Shown here piece after piece: positions 1 through 9,901 of a DNA stretch of 20,886 nt. The DNA is from Paulinella micropora. Lineage: Eukaryota > Cercozoa > Imbricatea > Euglyphida. Under the pieces are notes generated by a model. It was not told the DNA's origin, searched no databases, and saw only the letters and a list, made by a program, of their open reading frames with translations. The stretch spans positions 1,171,223 to 1,192,108 of the forward strand of contig BJOX01000041.1 of assembly GCA_009731375.1 (NCBI GenBank). Reading direction: 5' to 3'. A program made the translations under genes and the position numbers. How positions within the stretch are numbered: position 1 is the first letter of the stretch; each line of letters starts with the position of its first letter.

Positions 1-163
1 GTACGAAGAATTGGACGATAGGCTCTAATGACACCCCCGCAAGGGCAGTTACACTTCCAGACGGGGGCCGGTATGTTCAATGAAAATGCTGGTCCAGACG
101 GATCGGTATGTTCAATGAAAATACTGGTGGCACCGACGGGAATCGAACTGGTGACAGGGCCCA

Positions 164-168
<5 letters not shown>
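1..168. repeat. Unclassified repeat leader with short direct repeats
   Basis: GTACGAAGAATT-GACGATA at position 1 recurs at 290-309, just before a 10-N gap. The string CGGTATGTTCAATGAAAAT occurs at about 70 and again at about 105. The segment sits directly before an (ATA)n run. I see no credible gene here. It looks like part of the same repeat family that fills the first 3 kb. Confidence 0.5.
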
Positions 169-216
<48 letters not shown>

Positions 217-224
217 TAATAATA
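169..224. repeat. (TAA)n microsatellite
   Basis: About 15 near-perfect TAA units, with one TGA interruption near the end. It marks the left edge of the first higher-order repeat cycle. Equivalent runs occur at 1848-1902 and 3127-3168. Confidence 0.95.
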
Positions 225-309
225 GTGCTTCTCTGTCAATGGCTGATGCATTTCTGCACATGCGCCTCCATCGTCTCACCCGTGAGGGGAGTACGAAGAA
301 TTGACGATA

Positions 310-319
310 NNNNNNNNNN
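310..319. other. Assembly gap (10 N)
   Basis: A run of exactly ten N, a conventional placeholder size, so the true distance is unknown. Confidence 0.99.
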
Positions 320-540
320 CCAGGGGAAGGGGCCCCCGGACTCCCCTTTCCCGTCGACAGGGTACGTTAAACTGTCGGAGGGCTGGTGGGACAAGACCTC
401 AATTTTTCGGTGTGGGTGCCACCCGCGACCAAAACGGGTATGTACAATTGCCGGGCTGGGGTTCCCGGGGGCAGGGCCCCCCGGACCCCCCCCTGCCCCG
501 TCGACAGGGTACGTTCAATTGCAGGAGGCACCGGCAAGTA
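320..540. repeat. G-H-G repeat block, first cycle
   Basis: Two GC-rich G modules (about 320-382 and 425-540) flank one hairpin module H (385-424). G carries the string GTCGACAGGGTACGTT, seen at about 352 and 499 and again in the second cycle, plus a G/C-rich inverted stretch (CCCGGGGG and CCCCCCGG). H has GGTGGGACAAGACC on the left and GGTGTGGGTGCCACCC on the right, able to form an imperfect stem. Open frames through the block encode only Gly/Pro/Arg-rich sequence and look like shadows of base composition. Confidence 0.75.
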
Positions 541-544
541 CGGT

Positions 545-1250
545 TAAAAAACAAGGAAGTTTGGTATTCAGGACACTCCCCTAACGCAAATATTTGCGTG
601 AATTCCAAAAGAATTATACCAGCATCAAGATCGAATCTGTTGCTAACCACCCTGCCAATATGAGCTCCCAACTCCTCCTGGTTCCCACAAACCATGATTT
701 ATTCCGATGGGAGAGCAGAGAATAGGCTTTAAAAAACAAGGAATTACGCAAATATTTGCGTAAATTCCAAAAAAAAAACTATATCACCATCAAGATCGAG
801 TCTGGGGCTAGCCACCCTGTCAACATGAGCTCCCAACTCCTCCTGGTTCCCACAAACCATGATTTATTCCGACGAGGCTGCAGAAAATAGGCTAAAAAAC
901 AAGAAATTTTCGCATTCAGGACACTCCCCTAACGCAAATACTTGCGTGAATTCCGAAGAAATTATATCAGTACCAACATCGAGTCTGGGGCTAGACACCC
1001 TGCAAATATGAGCTCCCAACTCCTCCCGGTTCACACAAACCATGATTTATTCCGATTGGGGTGCAAAAAAAAACAAGGAATTTTCGCATTCAGGACACTC
1101 CCCTAACGCAAACGTTTGCGTGAATTTCAAAAAAATCATATCAGCATCAACATCGAGTCTGGGGCTAGCCACCCTGCAAATATGAGCACCCAACTCCTCC
1201 TCATTCCCACAAACCATGATTTATTCCGACAGGGGTGCGAAAATGCGGTG
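545..1250. repeat. Palindrome-bearing satellite P, four tandem monomers
   Basis: Four tandem monomers begin near 545, 731, 894 and 1070. Each has an AAAACAAGGAA-type start, then GGCATTCAGGACACTCCCCTAA (deleted in the second copy), a 14-bp palindromic core (585-598, 747-760, 933-946, 1107-1120), ATCGAGTCTGGGGCTAGCCA, GAGCTCCCAACTCCTCCT and CCATGATTTATTCCGA. Core-to-core spacings are 162, 186 and 174 bp. In the second copy the deletion makes a perfect 20-bp palindrome at 744-763. Confidence 0.9.
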
Positions 1251-1252
1251 GT

Positions 1253-1847
1253 GGGGGGGGGGGGGGGAACANNNNNNNNNNNNNNNNNNNNNNNNNNNNN
1301 NNNNNNNNNNNNNNNNNNNNNNNNNNNNNNNNNNNNNNNNNNNNNNNNNNNNNNNNNNNNNNNNNNNNNNNNNNNNNNNNNNNNNNNNNNNNNNNNNNNN
1401 NNNNNNNNNNNNNNNNNNNNNNNNNNNNNNNNNNNNNNNNNNNNNNNNNNNNNNNNNNNNNNNNNNNNNNNNNNNNNNNNNNNNNNNNNNNNNNNNNNNN
1501 NNNNNNNNNNNNNNNNNNNNNNNNNNNNNNNNNNNNNNNNNNNNNNNNNNNNNNNNNNNNNNNNNNNNNNNNNNNNNNNNNNNNNNNNNNNNNNNNNNNN
1601 NNNNNNNNNNNNNNNNNNNNNNNNNNNNNNNNNNNNNNNNNNNNNNNNNNNNNNNNNNNNNNNNNNNNNNNNNNNNNNNNNNNNNNNNNNNNNNNNNNNN
1701 NNNNNNNNNNNNNNNNNNNNNNNNNNNNNNNNNNNNNNNNNNNNNNNNNNNNNNNNNNNNNNNNNNNNNNNNNNNNNNNNNNNNNNNNNNNNNNNNNNNN
1801 NNNNNNNNNNNNNNNNNNNNNNNNNNNNNNNNNNNNNNNNNNNNNNN
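1253..1847. other. G15 homopolymer followed by 576-N gap
   Basis: A run of 15 G (1253-1267) runs into an N gap at 1272-1847. A C18 run lies just beyond the gap, at 1952-1969. Homopolymers on both sides fit a sequencing or assembly failure. Nothing can be said about the content or true size. Confidence 0.95.
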
Positions 1848-1903
<56 letters not shown>

Positions 1904-1969
1904 TAGGGGCTGCGCCAACACCTGAAAGGATGGTTTGCGGTGCGCTTCGCGCCCCCCCCCCCCCCCCCC
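1848..1969. repeat. (ATA)n microsatellite and C18 run
   Basis: About 18 ATA units at 1848-1902, a short unique stretch (CTAGGGGCTGCGCCAACACC), then C18 at 1952-1969. This opens the second G-H-G-P cycle just as the 169-224 run opens the first. Confidence 0.9.
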
Positions 1970-2510
1970 TCGGGCTGGGGTTCCCGGGGGTAGGGCCCCC
2001 CGGACCCCCCCTTCCCCCGTCGACAGGGTACGTTCCATTGCCGGAGGTACCAGCAGAACGCAAGTGTAAGCTCTGGTGGCACAGAAACCTAAAATCTCTG
2101 GTTTTTGTGCCACCCGCCAACAAAACTTTTTATCTCCGAAGAGAGCGCACCTAGAGGTGTCGGGTACACCAAACATCAGCCTCAAACTCCCTCGGGTGCG
2201 CGCAAACGGCGCCTGGTGGCGCAAAAACCTCAATTTTCCTGTGTATAGGCCACCCAGCGCCATAATTTTTATTTTCGAAGAGAGTTCATCAAGAAGTGTC
2301 AGATACACCAAATAACAGCCGCTAACTCCCTCTGGTGTGCGCAAACAGCTGGTGGTGGCACAAGACCTAAATTTTCTGGTGTGGGTGCCACCCGCGACCA
2401 AAACGGGTACGTGCAATCGCCGGGCTGGGGTTCCCGGGGGGGAGGGCCCCCCGGACGCCCCCTTTCCCCTCGACAGGGTACGTTCAATTGCCGGAGGCAC
2501 CGGCAAGAAC
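1970..2510. repeat. G-HHH-G repeat block, second cycle
   Basis: G modules at about 1970-2060 and 2396-2510 enclose three H hairpin units at 2075-2114, 2215-2255 and 2354-2393. The first hairpin is the best: 15-bp arms 2075-2089 and 2100-2114 pair with only one G:T wobble around a 10-nt loop. Between hairpins lies a shared segment of about 100 bp (CGAAGAGAG, GTGTC-G-TACACCAAA, AACTCCCTC-GGTG). The period is about 140 bp. No coding function is recognised. Confidence 0.8.
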
Positions 2511-2511
2511 T

Positions 2512-3040
2512 AAAAAACCAGGAAATTTGGCATTCAGGACACCCCCCTAACGCAAACATTTGCGTGACTTCCAAAAAAACTATATCAGCATCAACATCGA
2601 GTCTGGGGCTAGCCACCCTGCCAACATGAGCTCCCAACTCCTCCTGATTTCCACAAACCATGATTTATTCCGATGGGAAAGCAGAAAATAGGCTAAAAAA
2701 ACAAGGAAATTTGGCATGCAGGACACTCCCCTAACGCAAATATTTGCGTGAATTCCAAAGAATTTATATCAGCATCAAGATCGATGCTGGGGCTAGCCAC
2801 CCTGCCGATATGAGCTCCAAACTCCTCCTGGTTCACACAAACCATGATTTATTCCGACAGGGGTACGGAAAAAATAAAGGAATTTTGGCATTCAGGACAT
2901 TCCCCAACGCAAATGTTTGCGTGAATTCCAAAAAAATCATATCAGCATCAACATCGAGTCTGGGGCTAACCACCCTGCAAATATGAGCTCCCAACTCCTC
3001 CTCAAATCATGATTTATTCCGACGGGGGTGCCGAAATGCT
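2512..3040. repeat. Palindrome-bearing satellite P, three tandem monomers
   Basis: Three further P monomers begin near 2512, 2694 and 2871, with palindromic cores at 2551-2564, 2735-2748 and 2908-2921 (spacings 184 and 173 bp). Their internal order is the same as in the first cluster. The last monomer runs into a G-rich tail, as the last monomer of the first cluster does. Confidence 0.9.
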
Positions 3041-3126
3041 GGGGGGGTGGGTGGACGCGGGGGGTACACAATTTTCATTTTTCCCCTCCCCCAAACCCCC
3101 CACCCCCTTCGCCAACACCTTTCAGG
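3041..3126. other. G-rich then C-rich junction, no gene seen
   Basis: A G-rich stretch (GGGGGGGTGGGTGG) is followed by a pyrimidine-rich stretch up to the microsatellites. It closes the second repeat cycle. Confidence 0.5.
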
Positions 3127-3127
3127 G

Positions 3128-3168
<41 letters not shown>

Positions 3169-3176
3169 CATGATCA

Positions 3177-3233
<57 letters not shown>

Positions 3234-3278
3234 AAGAAGAAGAAGAAGAAGAAGAAGAAGAAGAAGAAGAAGAAGAAG

Positions 3279-3360
<82 letters not shown>

Positions 3361-3396
3361 GGTGGTGGTGGTGGTGTGGTAGTAGTAGTAGTAGTG

Positions 3397-3462
<66 letters not shown>

Positions 3463-3470
3463 TGGTTGTT
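3127..3470. repeat. Compound trinucleotide array TAA/AGT/AGA/AGT/TGG/TAG
   Basis: Consecutive blocks: (TAA)n 3127-3168, ATCATGATCATAG, (AGT)n to about 3233, (AGA)n about 3234-3308, (AGT)n to about 3351, (TGG)n about 3352-3375, then (TAG)n to about 3462. All open frames through it are artefacts of the repeat. Confidence 0.97.
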
Positions 3471-3510
3471 GTAGCCCTCCTTCCCCCCCCCGGCTGTAAC
3501 ACAGAGACAA

Positions 3511-3561
3511 ACAGACAGATAGATAGATGGGCGGGTAGCTAGATAGACAGACAGATAGATG

Positions 3562-3617
<56 letters not shown>
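3511..3617. repeat. (GATA)n microsatellite
   Basis: GATA/GACA units, nearly pure from about 3560. The array abuts the 191-bp element copy A on its left side. Confidence 0.95.
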
Positions 3618-3620
<3 letters not shown>

Positions 3621-3808
3621 GAGATATCGACTAATGTCAGAAAAAAGGAGCTTCTGATTTCGTCAACCAAGGAAGTCTGTGAATAAAGTATTGACCCGAT
3701 GCCCAGCTAAGCCGTGATGTTTGCACGGAAGGGACTGATACAGGCGATACCAAAGCTCCCTAGTACCAGGCGGGGCCAGGGCTCGTTCCATAAGCGCCCC
3801 TTGCAGAA
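3618..3808 (+). repeat. 191-bp interspersed element, copy A
   Basis: This 191-bp segment reappears, reverse-complemented, at 20493-20683 with five differences by eye, all transitions (about 97% identity). It starts GATGAGATATCGAC and ends CGCCCCTTGCAGAA. A (GATA)n array abuts its start here; the other copy has GATA at its far end. It contains no convincing ORF, tRNA-like A/B boxes or recognised transposon ends. A stem GCTCGTTC (3781-3788) / GAACGAGC (3806-3813) straddles the 3' end of the shared region. Family unknown. Confidence 0.9.
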
Positions 3809-3833
3809 CGAGCTCCCACCTCCATTACAGAGG

Positions 3834-4679
3834 NNNNNNNNNNNNNNNNNNNNNNNNNNNNNNNNNNNNNNNNNNNNNNNNNNNNNNNNNNNNNNNNNNN
3901 NNNNNNNNNNNNNNNNNNNNNNNNNNNNNNNNNNNNNNNNNNNNNNNNNNNNNNNNNNNNNNNNNNNNNNNNNNNNNNNNNNNNNNNNNNNNNNNNNNNN
4001 NNNNNNNNNNNNNNNNNNNNNNNNNNNNNNNNNNNNNNNNNNNNNNNNNNNNNNNNNNNNNNNNNNNNNNNNNNNNNNNNNNNNNNNNNNNNNNNNNNNN
4101 NNNNNNNNNNNNNNNNNNNNNNNNNNNNNNNNNNNNNNNNNNNNNNNNNNNNNNNNNNNNNNNNNNNNNNNNNNNNNNNNNNNNNNNNNNNNNNNNNNNN
4201 NNNNNNNNNNNNNNNNNNNNNNNNNNNNNNNNNNNNNNNNNNNNNNNNNNNNNNNNNNNNNNNNNNNNNNNNNNNNNNNNNNNNNNNNNNNNNNNNNNNN
4301 NNNNNNNNNNNNNNNNNNNNNNNNNNNNNNNNNNNNNNNNNNNNNNNNNNNNNNNNNNNNNNNNNNNNNNNNNNNNNNNNNNNNNNNNNNNNNNNNNNNN
4401 NNNNNNNNNNNNNNNNNNNNNNNNNNNNNNNNNNNNNNNNNNNNNNNNNNNNNNNNNNNNNNNNNNNNNNNNNNNNNNNNNNNNNNNNNNNNNNNNNNNN
4501 NNNNNNNNNNNNNNNNNNNNNNNNNNNNNNNNNNNNNNNNNNNNNNNNNNNNNNNNNNNNNNNNNNNNNNNNNNNNNNNNNNNNNNNNNNNNNNNNNNNN
4601 NNNNNNNNNNNNNNNNNNNNNNNNNNNNNNNNNNNNNNNNNNNNNNNNNNNNNNNNNNNNNNNNNNNNNNNNNNNNNNN
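3834..4679. other. Assembly gap (846 N)
   Basis: A run of N between CCTCCATTACAGAGG and a GATA array. Missing protease exons, or more microsatellite, could lie here. Confidence 0.99.
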
Positions 4680-6311
<1,632 letters not shown>

Positions 6312-6466
6312 ATAACATGCATACACACATAGAAAGTTAAGAATCGAAAAGCAACATGAAAATTCGAATGGAATAATAGGGGGAGGGTGGGGAAGTTGCG
6401 GGGCAAGGAGAGTAGGAGGAGGAAAAAGGATGATGGGGAGGACAACGACAAGAGGGGGGAAGGGAC

Positions 6467-7280
6467 CGAAGTCGAAAGGCGGGTTTGTCCTTTGGAAGGT
6501 TTGCTTGAGCACAAAGAGGGAATAATCACTAGTTGCATCATTGGCGAGTATTCTGACTCCAGTGTACATGGGATAGCTTCCAGAGCCACCCAATTGGACG
6601 TTTCTGGTGCTGCATGTGGGCATCTCTGCCATAAACTCCACTTCTGTGTTATCTGCTTCTTCCTTTGTAGCGAAGCAATGATTGTTGGTTATCATCTCGC
6701 CTGTTGGCGCAACAAGCCAAGCTGTACATAAATACTTCAGGTCCACAAACAGTCGAGCGATTTTCCTGGACTCTTGATACATAGCTGCAAGCTTCAAATC
6801 TGCGTGGTTCTTGTAACAGATTGCGTTCTTGTTCAGCGAGGCTCCGCATACTGCCTCTTGCATGTTCGTCTGCTCAAATCCGCGAATGTAGCGAGGAACT
6901 TTGAAAGAGGTATAATCATTTGTGTTTCCCATCACTTGCAGCCGCAGCGCTCTGCCTGGGATTCTAGGAGACCATATGCTATGGTTCACTTGAGGCCCTT
7001 CAGTATTCCAAAACTGAACCCCTTCTCCGTCTGTGATCTCTAGTCTCGTTCCCGCATCCAGGTATAGTCTTGTGACGTAAACAGCCAGGTAGGGAGTTCG
7101 TGCATAACCTGTCACCTCCCACCTTTTGTGACCTATCTGAAAAGGAGAAGTTGGGTCATTCGAATCGAGATTCAGGTTAAGCTCTTCCCCAACCTGAATC
7201 CTCCCAGTTCCTCCATCTCTCTGGCCTCGCACGACTGTGAAACAAAGTAAACAAAGCGGCCAACTAAGAAGAGATAGCAT
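6467..7280 (-). CDS. Secreted trypsin-like serine protease, 5' part only
   Basis: The ATG at 7280 opens a frame with a hydrophobic signal peptide (residues 1-19, ending about VVRGQ), then a beta-rich N-terminal region of about 140 residues. A protease domain follows: CTAWLVAP at 185-192, the catalytic His in TNNHC (His201), and the likely catalytic Asp in SDYSLFVLK (Asp252). CTxWLV...TNNHC is typical of a trypsin-like endopeptidase family with an N-terminal extension. The Gly-Asp-Ser-Gly serine region is absent. After residue about 270 the frame degenerates into Pro/Leu-rich sequence and then the (ACT)n array. A weak GT donor at 6466-6465 would end the exon, and its position is uncertain. The protein acts outside the cell if intact. 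Either further exons lie in the 3834-4679 gap or beyond the window, or the gene is truncated. Confidence 0.75.
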
Positions 7281-7504
7281 CGCCCAGCGTGGACGAAACA
7301 GGTCAACCAGAGGCCTAACAAGAAGAGATGTCCCTCATGCACTTTACGAAATAATTTCCCGTTGATGTTGCCGCCTAAAATTTTCGGATGGGAAAATATG
7401 GTAAGATTTCCGGAAATAACAGACTACTGCCGAAAAAGGTGGGTATTCAGGCAGAACCAGCCGTCAGCCCTCTCGCTGAAGGCAGGAGGAGGGGAATGTG
7501 TCTG
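7281..7504. other. Upstream region of protease gene, nothing definite
   Basis: Presumed promoter side of the minus-strand protease gene. A short similarity (CTAAG/CAAGAAGAGAT) occurs at about 7264-7276 and 7317-7329. I see no convincing TATA box or other signal. Confidence 0.3.
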
Positions 7505-7651
7505 AAACCTGCAAAAACTCAACCTCAGTTTCCAGGGCAGTTATGATGCAGGCTAGATTTTTTTATTCTGATTACATAAAACCTGCAAAAACTCAACCTC
7601 AGTTTCCAGGGCAGTTATGATGCAGGCTAGATTTTTTATTCTGATTACATA
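7505..7651. repeat. Recent tandem duplication, 74 + 73 bp
   Basis: The segment from AAACCTGCAAAAACTC to CTGATTACATA occurs at 7505-7578 and again at 7579-7651. The only difference I find is one T in a T run. The near identity means the duplication is recent, or is an assembly artefact. Confidence 0.95.
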
Positions 7652-7914
7652 ATTAAATTTGCCATCCCATCCTGAGTATACTGTGTGATTTTTTTTTTTC
7701 TTCTCTCCCGTCCCAAACAGTTTTTCATGCTTTGGTTCATAACGACAAGAACCTTTTTTTTGCATTTTGCTTGTTGCTTCAGAGGCCCTTACTCTTACTG
7801 ACCTCTCTCCTGCTTCTTCATGGCTACAAAAGCTTCCAAGGGTAGCTACATTTCCCCCCAATATACACATTTTACAATGCCTGCTTTCTTTTTTTTTTCT
7901 TTCCTTTACTGTGA
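7652..7914. other. Non-coding stretch with T-runs
   Basis: Several poly-T tracts (about 7688-7699, 7754-7761, 7890-7899). A 105-codon minus-strand frame crosses here but shows no recognisable domain and ends inside the tandem duplication. No gene is called. Confidence 0.4.
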
Positions 7915-8013
7915 TACCTACATACCTACATACCTACATACACACATACATACATACCCACACACATACACACATACATACACAACATAACATAACATAA
8001 CAGAACATAACAT
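7915..8013. repeat. (CATA)n and (ACATA)n microsatellite
   Basis: CATA/CACA tetranucleotides pass into an ATAACATAAC pentanucleotide repeat. Confidence 0.95.
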
Positions 8014-8294
8014 ACATATCTACGTACATGTGCACCTATATCACAATGATATTATGTTTAATTTTCATTATTATTATTCGATAGGCGTCTAATTATTTGA
8101 GCTAGTCTTAAGGCTTAGGAGAAAGCCGCAGCCGATCGGACCTATATTCATTATTTAATGTAATTATAAGTATCCAGATAATTCTCCTGATAATTCCCGT
8201 GATGGCATCGACAGGTACTGCAAGAACATCAAAAATATAACATAAAAATGGTTAAACAAACAAGATCAACAACCATCACTATGTACGCCATGTT
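8014..8294. other. AT-rich spacer, nothing seen
   Basis: Mostly AT-rich unique sequence without long open frames, splice-bordered exons or repeats that I can recognise. Confidence 0.4.
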
Positions 8295-8602
8295 GTGTGT
8301 GTGTGTGTGGTGTGGTGTGTGTGTGTGTGTGTGTGTGGTGTGGTGTGTGTGTGTGTGTGTTGTGTGTGTGTGTGTGTGTGTTGTGTGTGTGTTGTGTGTG
8401 TGTGTTTGTGTGTGTGTGTTGTGTGTGTGTGTGTTGTGTGTGTGTGTTGTGTGTGTGTGTGTGTTGTGTGTGTGTGTGTGTGTTGTGTGTGTGTGTGTGT
8501 GTGTTGTGTGTGTGTGTGTTGTGTGTGTGTGTGTTGTGTGCGTGTGTGTTTGTGTTGTGTGTGTGTGTGTGTCTCTCTCTCTATCTCTCTCTCTCTCTCT
8601 CG
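8295..8602. repeat. (GT)n then (CT)n microsatellite
   Basis: GT dinucleotides with regularly spaced TT or GG phase breaks to about 8572, then (CT)n to 8602. Overlapping Cys/Val and His/Thr frames on both strands are artefacts. Confidence 0.97.
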
Positions 8603-8686
8603 CGTGGAAGGAATAGCACCAGGAGAGCAAGAGTTTAAGACAGGAACGCCAGATAATATTAGGAAACAATATAAGCGGTCAGGTAA

Positions 8687-8881
8687 ACAGTCAAATATTC
8701 CCACAAAGATGTGCATAGTTTCCGGATAGCTAGGAATTTTTTTCCAGATAGAGCATCTTTATACAAAGCAGCACTCAAGCAGATGGATGATCAGTTTGAT
8801 ATTCAGAGGGCAGTTTGTGGTGGTTGCAGAGGTGGTGTAAACCAAGCTACTTGCAAACCCGCACCGATGCAACAATCATAG
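8687..8881 (+). CDS. Open stretch with Cys motif, possible exon or transposon fragment
   Basis: A 64-codon open stretch lies between TAA (8684-8686) and TAG (8879-8881), with no early ATG (the first Met is residue 33). Its composition looks protein-like: mixed basic/aromatic residues (KDVHSFRIARNFFPDRASLY) followed by RAVCGGCRGG...TC, a CxxC pair with a third Cys. I do not recognise the family. It could be an exon, a piece of transposase or chance. GTGAATG directly after the TAG could serve as a donor only if the exon ended with the stop. Low confidence. Confidence 0.25.
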   Translation, partial: TVKYSHKDVHSFRIARNFFPDRASLYKAALKQMDDQFDIQRAVCGGCRGGVNQATCKPAPMQQS

Positions 8882-8960
8882 GTGAATGTGTTACTCTTAG
8901 AAGTAATATTATCACATTGCAACAAGGATTCCTGGCGCGATTTTTTCCTACGCCTAATGT

Positions 8961-9390
8961 ATCATTAGTTATGAATTTATTTAATTCATTATTCATTCAT
9001 GTATGTATATATTTTGTATTTATTTATTTATTTATTTATTTATTTATTCATTTATGTAGTTAGTTAACATCAACCCCATATATGTTAGGTAGATATTTAT
9101 TTATTTATTTCATTATTTCATTGAAATACTTATGTAGTATTATATAATGTAATTTTTGTAATTGAGAAAATATAAATAAAATAAAATTTACGTCTGTATA
9201 TTGATTGACTTAAGAATACTGACTGGGCCGGTCAAGTAATATTAATTTTATTTTTTCTTAATTTGTAATTATTAATTTCACTTTTGTACTTCTATTATTA
9301 ATAATATTAATACGCACTTATTAACATTATCAATTTTTAATAAGTAAATCAAAATTGAAATAATTTTTATTCTTACTCCAAATCAGAAAA
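8961..9390. other. Strongly AT-rich region with (TTTA)n
   Basis: Includes a (TTTA)n run at about 9013-9053 and many ATTAAT motifs. No exon or RNA gene seen. Confidence 0.6.
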
Positions 9391-9483
9391 AAATGTAGTA
9401 GGAAAAGATATGAGAGGAGGAATTGCGAAAGGCTCAACGTAATATCTGAATTGCAAGATGAAAAAGAGTTGATTCAAGAGTCG

Positions 9484-9901
9484 CTAAGGAAGCGACAGGT
9501 GGATGAATCTGCTTGAAGCGTTTACGAGGGAGAAATGATTCGTAAACCAGGCTGCTTTGCGGACGCAGCTTTTTTTATCCGCACAATTTTGAAACAACTT
9601 TTTGATTGGTTCAATACTCTTGGGTTCAACAAACTTGGAAATTTCTGATTTTGTGTGGCCGTCATAAAATATATGACAAGAAGCTTGCGACCCATCACGT
9701 CCTGCGCGCCCAGCTTTCTGAGCGAGATCGTCAAGCTCAGGTGCAGTGCTCGCAATGATGATGCGTCGCAAATCATGCTTGTCTACTCCCATAGCCTTGA
9801 AAGAGCTTCTGAAGCTACAACTAGCTCCCAAGAACAATCATCTGAAAGTTCATCCATTCTTCCAGAAACTCACGTCTGTTATCTGAAGAAGTTGAACAGT
9901 A
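9484..9901 (-). pseudogene. RecQ-family DNA helicase remnant
   Basis: Translated from the minus strand, this matches the end of helicase core domain 2: FKAMGVDKHDLRRIIIAS (motif V region, usually GMGVDKPDVR), then QKAGRAGRDG (motif VI with its arginines). The start of the RecQ zinc-binding region follows (CADKKSCVRKA). The frame ends at a TAG (9484-9486) before the remaining zinc ligands. Just upstream, a different frame (about 9825-9901) carries YCSTSSDNRREFLEEW, which resembles the stretch preceding motif V, so a frameshift lies near 9830. RecQ enzymes unwind 3'-5' during DNA repair and recombination. Motifs I-III are not visible, so this is a fragment or decayed copy. An intact multi-exon gene with a sequencing error is less likely. 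Confidence 0.65.

Noticed and set aside
399-2661. Gly/Pro/Arg-rich frames such as PGWGSRGQGPPD on both strands
   Set aside because: They follow repeated GC-rich modules, change frame from copy to copy and have no consistent start.
545-3040. CRISPR array, because of evenly spaced palindromic repeats
   Set aside because: The whole 162-186 bp monomer is repeated, not short repeats with unique spacers, and the DNA is eukaryotic.
3007-3510. Open frames with homopolymer tracts of Tyr, Ser, Val, Glu or Arg
   Set aside because: They arise only because trinucleotide repeats lack stops in some frames. No flanking domain.
3618-3808. tRNA-derived SINE or tRNA gene in the 191-bp element
   Set aside because: No clear A box, B box or cloverleaf on either strand.
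7553-7870. 105-codon minus-strand ORF with ATG
   Set aside because: No recognisable domain, a Lys run from a T tract, and the end lies inside a recent tandem duplication. Most likely chance.
8248-8729. Cys/Val-rich and His/Thr-rich frames
   Set aside because: Products of the (GT)n array on the two strands.
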